In this document: in pieces, positions 54,145 to 63,347 of the stretch
Layout: every line of letters starts with the position of its first letter
Position numbering within the stretch: the stretch's first letter is position 1
Assembly: GCA_900556625.1 (NCBI GenBank)
Contig: USPQ01000007.1
Coordinates: 3,741-67,740 of the forward strand
Direction of reading: 5' to 3'
DNA: 64,000 nucleotides
Source of the DNA: an uncultured Bacteroides sp.
Lineage (GTDB): Bacteria; Bacteroidota; Bacteroidia; Bacteroidales; Bacteroidaceae
Translations under genes and position numbers: made by a program
The notes under the pieces: generated by a model
What the model saw: only the letters and a program-made list of their open reading frames with translations
Told to the model about the DNA's origin: nothing
The model's database searches: none

Positions 54145-54756
54145 TTAATTCTTGAGGTGCTTCTTGATATACATTGTCAGAATATCAATAGCTACCTTAT
54201 TGTTTCCACCTTCCGGTACAATAAGATCGGCATAACGCTTGCAAGGTTCGATGAATTGTAGATGCATTGGTTTCAGAACCCGCGTATAACGTTCCATGAC
54301 CGCTTCGGCAGTACGTCCGCGTTCAATCACGTCTCTTTGGATAACACGTATCAGTCGTTCGTCAGGATCAGCGTCTACAAATATTTTAAGGTCCATCATG
54401 TTGCGCAATTTTTTATCACATAAAGCAAGGATTCCCTCAATGATAACCACTTCGCGAGGTTCGATGTGAATCGTTTCGGGCTGCCGTGTACATGTAAGAT
54501 AAGAATAGGTAGGCTGTTCAATGCTTTTTCCTTCTTTCAACAGCATGATATGCTTAGATAGCAAACTCCATTCGAAAGCGTCCGGATGGTCGAAATTGAT
54601 ATTCTGACGTTCTTCCACCGGGACGTGGCTGCTGTCTTTGTAGTATGAGTCCTGAGGTAGTAACACCACTTCTCCTGTGGGGAGACTTTCTATGATTTTC
54701 CGTACAACGGTGGTCTTTCCGGAACCTGTTCCGCCTGCTATGCCTATTATTAACAT
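54145..54756 (-). CDS. udk: Uridine kinase
   Basis: A 203-residue cytoplasmic enzyme that phosphorylates uridine and cytidine to UMP and CMP (pyrimidine salvage). The P-loop is GGTGSGKTTVV near residue 9; QDSYYKD near 36, NFDHPDAFEW near 53 and EGILALCDKKLRN near 106 are the family blocks around the substrate site. Length is normal. A two-element promoter lies 65 bases upstream and mltF begins 17 bp downstream. Confidence 0.95.
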   Translation of the reverse strand: MLIIGIAGGTGSGKTTVVRKIIESLPTGEVVLLPQDSYYKDSSHVPVEERQNINFDHPDAFEWSLLSKHIMLLKEGKSIEQPTYSYLTCTRQPETIHIEPREVVIIEGILALCDKKLRNMMDLKIFVDADPDERLIRVIQRDVIERGRTAEAVMERYTRVLKPMHLQFIEPCKRYADLIVPEGGNNKVAIDILTMYIKKHLKN

Positions 54757-54820
54757 CTCTTTAAGTATATATTTAAACTAAATGGAGTAAATTTGCATTG
54801 TTTATACAGTATATAGAAGA

Positions 54821-54851
54821 CAAATATAGAAACAATTCATTAAAATAGCAA
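54821..54851 (-). promoter_or_regulatory. Promoter of udk
   Basis: On the minus strand TTG (54849-54851), a 20-bp spacer and TATATTTG (54821-54828). A plus-strand TAAATTTG at 54788-54795 may serve the divergent Dabb gene. Confidence 0.55.
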
Positions 54852-54856
54852 CGGTA

Positions 54857-55156
54857 ATGGTAAAACACATTGTATTATTTAAGTTAAAAGACGATGTTCC
54901 CGCTGAAGAGAAGCTGGCAGTCATGACTAAATTTAAGGAAGCGATAGAAGCACTTCCCGCTAAAATCTCTGTAATCCGTAAGGTAGAGGTCGGATTGAAT
55001 ATAAATCCGGGTGAGACTTGGAACATCGCGCTTTACAGTGAGTTTGATACTTTAGAAGATGTGAGATACTATGCAACGCATCCGGAACATGTTGCGGCCG
55101 GTAAGATTCTGGCTGAAACAAAGGAAAGCCGTGCGTGCGTGGATTATGAGTTATAA
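54857..55156 (+). CDS. Dabb-family (stress-responsive alpha/beta barrel) protein
   Basis: A 99-residue protein with the dimeric alpha/beta-barrel fold: MVKHIVLFKLKDDVPAEEK at the start and YSEFDTLEDVRYYATHPEHV near 58-77 are typical. Members include plant stress proteins and small monooxygenase- or cyclase-like enzymes. The actual role is unknown. It lies 17 bp before the DsbD-like gene and is probably co-transcribed. Confidence 0.88.
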   Translation: MVKHIVLFKLKDDVPAEEKLAVMTKFKEAIEALPAKISVIRKVEVGLNINPGETWNIALYSEFDTLEDVRYYATHPEHVAAGKILAETKESRACVDYEL

Positions 55157-55173
55157 CCCCCAATAATAAAAGA

Positions 55174-57225
55174 ATGAAAAAACTATTTTCTTTTCTGCTT
55201 TTAAACTTTGTGGTCTATGTGTTGCAAGCGCAGATACAGGATCCTGTGAAATTTAAAACGGAGTTGAAATCTCTTTCCGATACGGAAGCGGAGATTGTAT
55301 TTACTGCAACCATTGACAAGGGGTGGCATGTATATTCTACTGAGCTTGGGGACGGAGGACCTATTTCCGCCACATTCAACGTCGATAGCAAATCGGGGAT
55401 TGAACCGGTAGGAAAGTTGAAACCGGTAGGTAAGGAGATAGCTGCTTTCGACAAGTTGTTCGAGATGAAAGTACGCTATTTCGAGAACACGGCTAAGTTT
55501 ATCCAAAAGGTGAAGTTCACAGGAGGGGCTTATGCGATAGATGGGTATCTGGAATATGGAGCTTGTAATGATGAAAGTTGCCTGCCTCCGACACAGGTTC
55601 CGTTCAAGTTTGCCGGAGAAGCTAAGGGTAATACGGTGGCGGCTAAAGAGGACAAATCGGTTAAAGAGGATAAAGCAGACAAGACAGAGACAGATTTAGC
55701 TGTTTCAAAAGATACGGTTGCCATGACCGAACTGCTTCCCGCTACTCCGGTGGATGCGTCTACAGGTATCCAGCCTGCTGTTGCATCCAGTGAGCTTTGG
55801 AAGCCGGTCATTAGTGAACTGCAAGCGCTGGGAGAGGAGCATGGACAGAAAGATATGTCTTGGATATATATATTCATAACAGGTTTTCTAGGTGGATTAT
55901 TGGCATTGTTTACTCCTTGTGTATGGCCGATTATTCCGATGACCGTCAGTTTCTTTCTGAAACGTAGCAAGGATAAGAAGAAAGGTATTCGTGACGCATG
56001 GACGTACGGTGCGTCTATCGTAGTGATTTATGTTGCGTTGGGGTTGGCTATTACACTGATTTTCGGTGCCAGTGCGCTGAATGCTTTGTCTACCAATGCT
56101 ATCTTTAATATTCTTTTCTTCTTGATGTTGGTGGTTTTTGCAGCTTCATTCTTTGGAGCTTTCGAGATCAGGCTCCCGTCGAAGTGGGGAAATGCGGTAG
56201 ATAGTAAGGCTGAATCAACGACCGGTCTGTTGAGTATCTTCCTGATGGCTTTCACTCTATCTTTGGTGTCTTTCTCTTGCACAGGTCCGATTATCGGATT
56301 TTTGCTCGTACAGGTGTCTACAACGGGAAGTGTGGTTGCTCCGGCAATTGGTATGTTAGGATTTGCCATTGCATTGGCTCTGCCGTTTACTCTGTTCGCT
56401 CTGTTCCCGTCATGGCTGAAATCTATGCCGAAGTCTGGTGGATGGATGAATGTGATAAAGGTGACGTTGGGCTTTCTTGAATTGGCATTCGCACTTAAGT
56501 TCTTGTCGGTAGCCGATTTGGCATACGGATGGAGACTGCTCGACCGTGAAACGTTCCTTGCTTTGTGGATCGTGATTTTTGCTTTGCTTGGATTCTATTT
56601 GTTGGGTAAGGTTAAATTCCCGCACGACGATGATGATAATAAGGTAGGAGTTACCCGTTTTTTTATGGCGCTTATTTCTTTGGCGTTTGCGGTATATATG
56701 GTTCCCGGTTTGTGGGGAGCACCGTTGAAGGCGGTAAGTGCATTCGCTCCGCCTATGCATACGCAGGATTTTAACTTGTATGAGAATGAGGTGCATCCAA
56801 AATTCAAGGATTACGAGCTGGGAATGGAGTATGCCCGCCAGCAAGGTAAGCCGGTTATGATTGACTTTACCGGACATGGTTGTGTGAATTGCCGTAAGAT
56901 GGAAGCTGCCGTATGGACAGATTCAAAGGTGAGTGATATTATTAATAAGGATTATGTGCTCATCTCTTTATATGTAGATGATAAAACTCCGCTTTCGGAA
57001 CCGGTGAAAGTAGTAGAAAATGGTACAGAACGTACATTGCGTACTGTAGGCGACAAATGGAGTTATCTGCAACGTGTGAAATTCGGTGCCAACGCCCAGC
57101 CTTTCTATGTATTGCTGGATGGTCAGGGAAAACCGTTGAACAAGTCGTATGCTTATGATGAAGATATAACTAAATATATTGACTTCCTGCAAGTAGGACT
57201 GGAAAATTATAGGAAGGAGAAGTAA
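55174..57225 (+). CDS. DsbD-like thiol:disulfide interchange protein
   Basis: A 683-residue membrane protein carrying electrons from the cytoplasm to periplasmic thiols. After the signal (LQAQ) comes the DsbD-alpha-like domain (about 20-150) with the Cys pair in YGACNDESCLPPTQ near 130-135, a charged Lys/Asp/Glu linker (about 150-215), and the CcdA-like membrane domain (about 228-490) with Cys in TPCVWPIIPM and SFSCTGPIIG. The C-terminal thioredoxin domain has C-V-N-C at 570-573. All three domains of DsbD and their Cys pairs are present, so it is predicted active. A terminator follows. Confidence 0.95.
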   Translation: MKKLFSFLLLNFVVYVLQAQIQDPVKFKTELKSLSDTEAEIVFTATIDKGWHVYSTELGDGGPISATFNVDSKSGIEPVGKLKPVGKEIAAFDKLFEMKVRYFENTAKFIQKVKFTGGAYAIDGYLEYGACNDESCLPPTQVPFKFAGEAKGNTVAAKEDKSVKEDKADKTETDLAVSKDTVAMTELLPATPVDASTGIQPAVASSELWKPVISELQALGEEHGQKDMSWIYIFITGFLGGLLALFTPCVWPIIPMTVSFFLKRSKDKKKGIRDAWTYGASIVVIYVALGLAITLIFGASALNALSTNAIFNILFFLMLVVFAASFFGAFEIRLPSKWGNAVDSKAESTTGLLSIFLMAFTLSLVSFSCTGPIIGFLLVQVSTTGSVVAPAIGMLGFAIALALPFTLFALFPSWLKSMPKSGGWMNVIKVTLGFLELAFALKFLSVADLAYGWRLLDRETFLALWIVIFALLGFYLLGKVKFPHDDDDNKVGVTRFFMALISLAFAVYMVPGLWGAPLKAVSAFAPPMHTQDFNLYENEVHPKFKDYELGMEYARQQGKPVMIDFTGHGCVNCRKMEAAVWTDSKVSDIINKDYVLISLYVDDKTPLSEPVKVVENGTERTLRTVGDKWSYLQRVKFGANAQPFYVLLDGQGKPLNKSYAYDEDITKYIDFLQVGLENYRKEK

Positions 57226-57250
57226 TGACTTCTCTGGCGATGGATTAATA

Positions 57251-57290
57251 AAAGGCGACTTCATTCTTGGATGAAGCCGCCTTTTATTTT
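57251..57290 (+). terminator. Terminator of the DsbD-like gene
   Basis: AAAGGCGACTTCAT pairs with ATGAAGCCGCCTTT (13 of 14 bp) around a 6-base loop and is followed by a T-rich run. Confidence 0.88.
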
Positions 57291-57568
57291 TTTTATTTCG
57301 TCTCTACCAGCCAACGATTGATATTGTGTAAATTCCACACCTATCTTCATACTTTCCGATGGCCTTTCTGATAAGGAATCAGATATTTCCGATATAAAAT
57401 CCTTGATCGCACGTTCTTTTCTAAAGATACAATATGCAAATGAGAATTTAGGCAGAAGACGAATATAATCTTTTTCAGAATGTTTTCAGTATCATGTTTT
57501 TTCTTTGCGTAGAATAAATATATATATTTTCGGCAATTTGGCGCAGAACTATTCGGTTATTTGACTTT
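57291..57568. other. Intergenic region downstream of the AbiE-type pair
   Basis: About 280 bases between the DsbD terminator and the toxin stop codon. AT-rich, no gene, no recognised attachment site or repeat. It would be one edge of the AbiE insertion if that pair was acquired. Confidence 0.55.
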
Positions 57569-58588
57569 TTACATAACCCTCACTCTTTCTTGCAACTCTC
57601 TCATTTTCTGCATAAGTGCATCGAACTCTAATGATTCACCATAAATGAAGAAACGCCTCATATCGGCATAATCATCTTGCCATGCATCCATAACCGATTT
57701 TGGTATTGTAAAGCTAATGGATGATGGAGCATGCAAATCATAATTTACATACTTCAAAGCATAATAAGTTTTACGATGCTCAACTATGGCATCATAAAGT
57801 TTGCGATTCGACAATGCTTCTAAACCATATTCTGTGTCCATCAGTTTTTCTAAATCATACAGATGGCGTGACATTCGGACACTTCTTGGCTTTTCTTTTT
57901 GGAATTCTTCCGCCAAAAGAAATAACTTCTCAAGGAATGTACGAGTTGGCACTACAGTTCTGACAAGGCTTTCTGCACCTCTATCTTCGCCATCAAAACT
58001 TTCACCTATTAGAGAACGAATCTGCCGCAACTCCGTAGGTTCATCCATTGAAAGACAACTAATCTCTATCTTTACACGTGGAGGAATATAATTGATCGTA
58101 TCTTCAAGAATCGACGGATAGTGTAATAAGATTACAGTAGGATCCTTGTCTGAGTCTATCGGTCGCCATTCTCCATTTTTATCCTGTACTTGAGATACAT
58201 TCTCTATATTGTACCCAGAAACTCCCATTTCTTTCAAGCGAGCATCTAATTGAGCAGAAAGAATCTCATGAATATATGCTCGTGACATTTTGCGTAATTT
58301 CTCACGCTGACTTTTACCAGTCTTCTCAATATCAAAGAATGAATGACTGATTGCCAAGTCAATGTCTTCAGAGAAACGCTCTATGATATTAAACCCTTTT
58401 GATAACGATGTTCCGCCTTTGAATATTAAAGAATCACGGCAATCTGTTTGGAATAATGCCTTCAATGTAACGGTTACCCACCAGTCCTTTTCAATAGCAA
58501 CTTGATTAACACCATGATGTCCAGCTTCTGTTTGCTGTAACATTGCCAATCGGTCTACTATTTCATTATTTAACCACAGTTTTCCCAT
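57569..58588 (-). CDS. AbiEii-type nucleotidyltransferase toxin
   Basis: A 339-residue DUF1814/AbiEii protein. The nucleotidyltransferase core is FKGGTSLSKGFNIIERFSED near residues 57-76, then IDLAI: the G-G-T-S turn and the D-x-D metal ligands are intact. EKLFLLAEEFQ near 210 and a C-terminal helical region follow. AbiEii toxins transfer nucleotides (GTP binding in the lactococcal protein; CMP to tRNA 3' ends in mycobacterial MenT) and cause growth arrest during phage infection. The antitoxin gene is 14 bp upstream on the same strand, the usual order. Confidence 0.9.
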   Translation of the reverse strand: MGKLWLNNEIVDRLAMLQQTEAGHHGVNQVAIEKDWWVTVTLKALFQTDCRDSLIFKGGTSLSKGFNIIERFSEDIDLAISHSFFDIEKTGKSQREKLRKMSRAYIHEILSAQLDARLKEMGVSGYNIENVSQVQDKNGEWRPIDSDKDPTVILLHYPSILEDTINYIPPRVKIEISCLSMDEPTELRQIRSLIGESFDGEDRGAESLVRTVVPTRTFLEKLFLLAEEFQKEKPRSVRMSRHLYDLEKLMDTEYGLEALSNRKLYDAIVEHRKTYYALKYVNYDLHAPSSISFTIPKSVMDAWQDDYADMRRFFIYGESLEFDALMQKMRELQERVRVM

Positions 58589-58602
58589 AATCTATTTCTA
58601 TT

Positions 58603-59211
58603 TTAAGCGGTTAGCATTGGCTTTATAATTCTTTTCATCCATGCAGGCATCATGTCTACATCTTTACTTAAAGCCTCCTTGTCGGTTTCTTTTGACACCA
58701 ATTGTCGGATTATATTCAATTCACTTTCTCCTATATTCTCTTTTTTCAGAGCTTTAAGTGCCTGAACAAGTAAAGAAATGAGTAGAGTACCATAACAGAA
58801 ATTCTTGGGTACACCTCGCTTTAATACTACTTTCCTATTAGATAAGTTTATAGTTCTTTCGCTACCGGTAGTCAAGAAAGTGTAATTCATCGGCACTTGA
58901 GTTGATAGCCCTAATGCGTTCAATGCTGTCATGCCAGATGGTAACACCTCTGCGTTATCTCGGACAGTAATTGCCTGTACCACCTTATCAACTGAAGGAA
59001 GCACTACACCAAATTTGCTTTTTCTCGGTTTGGTATATATGCCATGTGCTATTTTAACAAGCATACCTTCTGTCGTTAACTCAGACAAAATGCTTCCCAC
59101 AAATTCTGTGTGGTATTCAGGGAAATCAGACCGAAACAGAATGCAATCTTCTGGCATCGCTTCTATGCGTTGCTTAAGAGTTATACCATCTATAGAATAT
59201 TCATTAGTCAT
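58603..59211 (-). CDS. AbiEi-type antitoxin (DUF6088 family)
   Basis: A 202-residue protein starting MTNEYSIDGITLKQRIEAMP; a longer in-frame start upstream overlaps the promoter. The N-terminal winged helix-turn-helix (about 20-62, SILSELTTEGMLVKIAHGIY then TKPRKSKFG) and the following AbiEi-like domain (VLPSGMTALNALGLSTQVP near 92) match the DUF6088/AbiEi antitoxins. In type IV AbiE systems the antitoxin represses the operon and counteracts the toxin without binding it directly. It is the first gene of the pair. Confidence 0.88.
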   Translation of the reverse strand: MTNEYSIDGITLKQRIEAMPEDCILFRSDFPEYHTEFVGSILSELTTEGMLVKIAHGIYTKPRKSKFGVVLPSVDKVVQAITVRDNAEVLPSGMTALNALGLSTQVPMNYTFLTTGSERTINLSNRKVVLKRGVPKNFCYGTLLISLLVQALKALKKENIGESELNIIRQLVSKETDKEALSKDVDMMPAWMKRIIKPMLTA

Positions 59212-59244
59212 TTTACCTTTGAAATTTTGATGATTTTTCAAATG

Positions 59245-59252
59245 CAAAGATA
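59245..59252 (-). promoter_or_regulatory. -7 element of the AbiE operon
   Basis: TATCTTTG on the minus strand, 33 bases before the antitoxin ATG at 59211. Confidence 0.55.
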
Positions 59253-59354
59253 CAAAATGATTTTAATAAATGAGAAATCGTCAAGTAATTTATTCGTTTG
59301 ACTCGAAATAATATAAGGATGAAATCCTTATCGAATCTCATCCTTATTCTTGAT

Positions 59355-59602
59355 TTATGGAATATACAGTAACTCGAACTCCTTTTTCCGCCGTCGCTCG
59401 ATGCTCGGTATCACTTTCCCTTTATAGCATCGGAACGAGATATACTCCTCGTAAATATCCACGAGCAAATGAATGGCATGAAAAATGTAGCGAAACGAAG
59501 AATAAGGCCCCTCGGCTTGCAGGCAAAGCCTGTATTTTTTCCTGATACGGAAAAATTTGAGTAACTTTACCCCACAAAACAGAAAGGAACAGCGTTCTCA
59601 AC
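59355..59602 (-). pseudogene. Possible gene remnant, start-less open frame
   Basis: A minus-strand frame of about 82 codons runs from a TGA near 59602 to a TAA at 59355 without a credible start. Its end reads like protein (IYEEYISFRCYKGKVIP, then SIERRRKKEFELLYIP). I do not recognise the family. It may be the tail of a lost mobile-element or regulator gene next to the AbiE pair, or chance. Confidence 0.3.
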
Positions 59603-59823
59603 GGTGGTGGACAGGATATTCGAACGGGATACGGAAACAAATTCCAGACCTCTTTTCCAATCCTGAAAAGGCAACGGATAAGTAGCGATTTGTTTTCCTA
59701 ACTCCCTAAAAGCCGGTCAAAAACCATAAGCGGAAGAATTTGGTACAAAACTGCATATCCCTTTCGGTTTCAAACACTTTACATTATTCTTCCGAAATCC
59801 ATCCGTATGTGAGCGAGTTTTAC

Positions 59824-59831
59824 TATCTTTG
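59824..59831 (+). promoter_or_regulatory. -7 element of the DUF2490 gene
   Basis: TATCTTTG, 20 bases before the ATG at 59852. Confidence 0.5.
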
Positions 59832-59851
59832 CCACTTTAACCCGATAATCA

Positions 59852-60505
59852 ATGAGTAGAATATTATTAAATACAAAGATTTGGCTATTAATGCTATTGT
59901 TGAGTGTCGTTTCTTCTGTTTATGCACAAGATGATGATTTCACAACATGGACAAAATTTAAAATAAGTCATAAAATTGATTCCCGGTTTTCTGTCTCCGG
60001 TGATGTGGAGCTGCGTACAAAGGATGATATGAACAAGTGGGATCGTTGGGGACTTACTGTCGGAGGCGACTATCGGGCATATTCCTTTTTGAAATTGGGA
60101 GTTGCTTATGAAACTCATCTTCGTGATTTAGGGAATTCGGGCTGGAAATTCAGGCATCGCTATCATTTAAGTGCTACGGCAAGTTTTCGCTATCAGTGGT
60201 TGAAAGTTTCTTTACGGGAAAGATTTCAACAAACTTTCGATAGTGGTGATGCAGAAACTCGTTTACGCTCTCGTTTGAAGTTATCTTATGCACCTACAAA
60301 AGGAATTGTTTCCCCTTACTTTTCTGTTGAACTTTACCAAAGTTTGGATGATGCACCTTTTTGGAGAGCGGCTCGCATGCGTTATCGTCCGGGAGTAGAA
60401 CTAAATTTGGCTAAACGCTGGTCGTTGGATGCTTTTTATTGTTATCAGTATGAACCTTCAAAAGGGAAACATATTACCGGAATAGAAGTTGGTTATTCTT
60501 TCTAA
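59852..60505 (+). CDS. DUF2490-family outer membrane beta-barrel protein
   Basis: A 217-residue protein with a signal peptide (ends VYAQD) and about ten amphipathic strands of the form R-F-S-V-S-G-D-V-E-L-R / Y-R-A-Y-S-F-L-K-L-G-V-A-Y, ending in an aromatic strand (GIEVGYSF). That is the layout of the DUF2490 barrel of Bacteroidetes. WKVSLRERFQQ-like strands near 115 match the family centre. Function unknown; probably a small outer membrane protein. Monocistronic. Confidence 0.85.
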   Translation: MSRILLNTKIWLLMLLLSVVSSVYAQDDDFTTWTKFKISHKIDSRFSVSGDVELRTKDDMNKWDRWGLTVGGDYRAYSFLKLGVAYETHLRDLGNSGWKFRHRYHLSATASFRYQWLKVSLRERFQQTFDSGDAETRLRSRLKLSYAPTKGIVSPYFSVELYQSLDDAPFWRAARMRYRPGVELNLAKRWSLDAFYCYQYEPSKGKHITGIEVGYSF

Positions 60506-60837
60506 AAATTGTTAGCTCTACTATTATCGTAAACTAGTGAGTTTCTAATATAATAATGTGGGAATGAATTTCTATGATTTTAATGGCTGATTTATAACAG
60601 CTTGATTATTGGTGTATTATATGTAAATGTAAAAAAATACTAGTAAAACAATACTTCACGTCCTTTTTATTATATACATTTGCCGCCAATACATCAAAAT
60701 GGTGTGTTGAAATTGATGATTCCTCAGTGCAACAGACGTGTTGTTCGGTATCCCATAACTGAAAGCGAATACTTCCTCTTATGCTATTCTTCTGTCCAAT
60801 CAAAGATTTCTATTTGGAAATAAATAAAGATATTAAG
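60506..60837. other. Intergenic region and 5' leader of the fimbrillin-like gene
   Basis: About 330 bases without a gene. TACATTTG at 60675-60682 is a probable -7 element, which would give a leader of about 150 bases; no known riboswitch or leader peptide was recognised in it. Confidence 0.5.
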
Positions 60838-62754
60838 ATGAAAGTATTTTATAACCTGCAGAGATGTGTAGGTTTTCTCGTTCTTTTCTCTATTTTGCTT
60901 GCAGCTTGTGTAAATCACATTTCGGAGGAGGAAGAAGCAGGTGTGGTAGTTAATGATGGAAATATTCCATTGAAAATTATAGCTGATATTCATGAAGTTG
61001 CCAGTACGCGTGTGGCAAATAACACCTTTGAGAAAGGAGATGAAGTGGGACTGTTCGCATTAGCCGGTTCTACTACCATACAGGAAGAACGTTATGCGGA
61101 CAATCTTCATTTTGTTCGTTCGGCCGATGGAGAGTTTATAGCTGATGAATCGGTGTATTATCCGGATGATGGTGTGACATTGAATTTCATCAGTTATTAT
61201 CCATATCGGGAAGAAGGAGTAGCTATGGGAGAAAGCAAGATGCCGGTATCTATTGAAACAGAGCAAAATATTCCGGTGAACTATTCTCATTCTGATTTTC
61301 TGGTTGCTACTAAAGAAGATGTACTGGCGAGTCAAGAAGCTGTATCCTTGACTTACAATCATAAATTTTTCCGCTTAAAGATAGCTTTAGTACCTGGAGA
61401 GGGAGAAGACGTGGAAAGTATGTTGACGGTCAATCCTAAACTTTCTGTTTCCGGCTTTTACACAAAAAGCATTTATGACTTTCAGAAGAAATCTTATTCC
61501 TCCTTTACAGATGAGAAAGATATCATTCCTACCGGTGAGTGGGAGATAGTCGATGAAAGGCTAGTAGGTAAAGACCTGATTTTGATACCTCAGGAAGCGA
61601 CAGTAGGATACCAATATATAACATTGGAGGCTAACGGAAAACCTTACACTTGCTTGTTGCCCTCTACTTTGAAACTTCAGGAAGGCAAACAAAGAGAACT
61701 GGAAATAACTTTTGTAGCAGCAGAAGATATCCTCATGAGCAAGCTCAATGGAGAAATCAATGATTGGGAGGGAACTGAAGTAGACCATGCAGGATCGGAA
61801 ACTCTTCACAAATATATAGACGTGTCAAAATTGACTTTCGGGAATTCAAATGTTTGTAAAGTATTGAATAAAGGAAAACAAGTAGCTGAGATTTGTAAGG
61901 AGTACCTGCTGACTCCGGATTTTTCTTCGCAAGCAATCGTGATCTATCCGATGAAACAAGATGGAAAGGCTGATTTATCTCAAGGACTTGTAGCGCAACT
62001 GTTGGGAAAGACCGGCAAAGTGCATGGTGGAAGTGTCGTATGGGATATGGAAAAAAAATCCTTGAAATATATACCGGGAACTTTACCGGCCCGAAATAAT
62101 GTTTATGTGATGGCGAACGGAGAGGTCTCTTTGTCAGTGACTATGGAAGATGATGTATTGCAGGTTTTGGCATTGGAGGATGTCGTTCGTGATGTGCGTG
62201 GAGGAATGATTTATAATTATCCGTTGGTGAAGATCGGAACCCAATATTGGATGCGGGATAATTTGAAGGTCTCCCTTTATGCGGATGGCAATGAAATCCC
62301 CAAATTGGATGCGGTAACAGATGGTGCAGTCGGATATCTGCAATCCAAAGCAAATACAACATATTATTTCTATACTGCCAGTGTTGCATTATCCGGTAAT
62401 ATCCTGCCGAATCATTGGAGTATTCCGGATTGGGAGGATTGGAATATACTGCAAGCTTACCTGAAAGAGGATGCCTCCTTGCTGAAATCCGGTACATGGC
62501 TGCCTTTGAACACCGGAGATACGGTTGAGCCTGCGACCAATTGGTCCGGTTTTAATGCGGTTCCTGTGGGAATGTATGTAGGAACCTTTCAGTCGAACTA
62601 TGAAGGCAAATATTTGGCATATTGGACTCTGGATGAAACAGGTGCAGAGATAGCCGAAACTGTGTTTTACCTGAAAAGCGATACAAACCAGACAGAATCT
62701 TCCAAAGCAGGTACTGATAAAAAAGCACTGGCTATCCGTTGTATCCGCAAGTAA
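60838..62754 (+). CDS. Fimbrillin-family lipoprotein with C-terminal FISUMP-like domain
   Basis: A 638-residue lipoprotein; the ATG at 60838 gives MKVFYNLQRCVGFL then SILLAAC (Cys24) and was preferred to a longer frame from 60781. The first ~300 residues resemble Mfa-like/fimbrillin proteins (TRVANNTFEKGDEVGLFAL near 55, YPDDGVTLNFISYYPY near 115, LTYNHKFFRLKIAL near 180). The C-terminal ~150 residues resemble the Fibrobacter succinogenes major paralogous domain: VKIGTQYWMRDNLKVSLY near 475, GYLQSK, NHWSIPDWEDWNILQAYL near 545. Such chimeric fimbrillins are thought to be pilus tips or adhesins. No other fimbrial gene is adjacent. Confidence 0.8.
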   Translation: MKVFYNLQRCVGFLVLFSILLAACVNHISEEEEAGVVVNDGNIPLKIIADIHEVASTRVANNTFEKGDEVGLFALAGSTTIQEERYADNLHFVRSADGEFIADESVYYPDDGVTLNFISYYPYREEGVAMGESKMPVSIETEQNIPVNYSHSDFLVATKEDVLASQEAVSLTYNHKFFRLKIALVPGEGEDVESMLTVNPKLSVSGFYTKSIYDFQKKSYSSFTDEKDIIPTGEWEIVDERLVGKDLILIPQEATVGYQYITLEANGKPYTCLLPSTLKLQEGKQRELEITFVAAEDILMSKLNGEINDWEGTEVDHAGSETLHKYIDVSKLTFGNSNVCKVLNKGKQVAEICKEYLLTPDFSSQAIVIYPMKQDGKADLSQGLVAQLLGKTGKVHGGSVVWDMEKKSLKYIPGTLPARNNVYVMANGEVSLSVTMEDDVLQVLALEDVVRDVRGGMIYNYPLVKIGTQYWMRDNLKVSLYADGNEIPKLDAVTDGAVGYLQSKANTTYYFYTASVALSGNILPNHWSIPDWEDWNILQAYLKEDASLLKSGTWLPLNTGDTVEPATNWSGFNAVPVGMYVGTFQSNYEGKYLAYWTLDETGAEIAETVFYLKSDTNQTESSKAGTDKKALAIRCIRK

Positions 62755-62790
62755 ATGGATAAAACTTATTCTTCTATTTCATATTTTCGC

Positions 62791-62798
62791 TATATTTG
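62791..62798 (+). promoter_or_regulatory. -7 element of the thioesterase gene
   Basis: TATATTTG, 28 bases before the ATG at 62827; it rules out an in-frame ATG at 62755 as start. Confidence 0.55.
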
Positions 62799-62826
62799 GG
62801 AAGTGAAACTAATAAAGGAAAAAAAC

Positions 62827-63318
62827 ATGAAGAAGATAATAAATCCCTGGAAAGGAATGGAAGGGTACAATTGTTTCGGTTGTGCTCCCAATAATGAAGC
62901 CGGAGTAAGAATGGAATTTTACGAGGACGGCGAGGAAATCGTAAGTATCTGGAAGCCCCGTCCGGAGTATCAAGGTTGGATTGATACATTGCATGGTGGT
63001 ATTCAGGCCGTTTTGCTGGATGAGATTTGTGCTTGGGTCGTACTCCGTAAATTGCAGACAACAGGAGTAACCTCGAAAATGGAAACCCGCTACCGGAAAC
63101 CAATCGATACGAAAGACTCCCATGTCGTGTTGCGTGCATCCATCAAAGAAATAAAGCGGAACATTGTCATCATTGAAGCGAAGCTGTATAATAAGGATGG
63201 CGAAGTATGTACGGAAGCCGTTTGTACCTATTTCACATTTCCGCAGGAAAAAGCGAAGAAAGAGATGCATTTTCTTCAGTGCGATGTAGAACCGGAAGAA
63301 ATATTGCCTTTAATTTGA
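62827..63318 (+). CDS. PaaI/YbgC-type hotdog-fold thioesterase
   Basis: A 163-residue acyl-CoA thioesterase-like protein, starting MKKIINPWKGMEGYNCFGC. The hotdog helix is TLHGGIQAVLLDEICAWVV near 58-76, with the HGG turn and the catalytic acid position of the PaaI family (DE). An N-terminal NCFGCAPNNEAG motif is typical of the 4HBT subfamily found in Bacteroidetes. Substrate unknown. The 3' 84 codons are part of the 467-bp tandem duplication at the end of the window. Confidence 0.9.
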   Translation: MKKIINPWKGMEGYNCFGCAPNNEAGVRMEFYEDGEEIVSIWKPRPEYQGWIDTLHGGIQAVLLDEICAWVVLRKLQTTGVTSKMETRYRKPIDTKDSHVVLRASIKEIKRNIVIIEAKLYNKDGEVCTEAVCTYFTFPQEKAKKEMHFLQCDVEPEEILPLI

Positions 63319-63347
63319 AATAAAAACTTATTTTTTTGTGATAAATG

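Larger units (their letters stand above)
59212..59851. other. Intergenic block upstream of the AbiE pair with coding-like remnant
   Basis: About 640 bases without an intact gene. It holds the AbiE promoter -7 element (59245-59252, minus), a long open minus-strand frame without a start codon (about 59355-59602), a small hairpin with T run (CAGGC/GCCTG at 59520-59532, T run to 59540) and the DUF2490 promoter (59824-59831). GC content is higher than in neighbouring spacers. Confidence 0.55.

Noticed and set aside
59340..59460. Possible tRNA because of a GAACTCC-like T-loop stretch
   Set aside because: No cloverleaf could be drawn: the T-loop consensus, acceptor stem pairing and anticodon arm are all missing.
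59357..59545. A 62-codon plus-strand frame in the spacer upstream of DUF2490
   Set aside because: No promoter, RBS or family; Arg/Ser-rich composition typical of noncoding GC-richer DNA. The opposite strand looks more protein-like but has no start.
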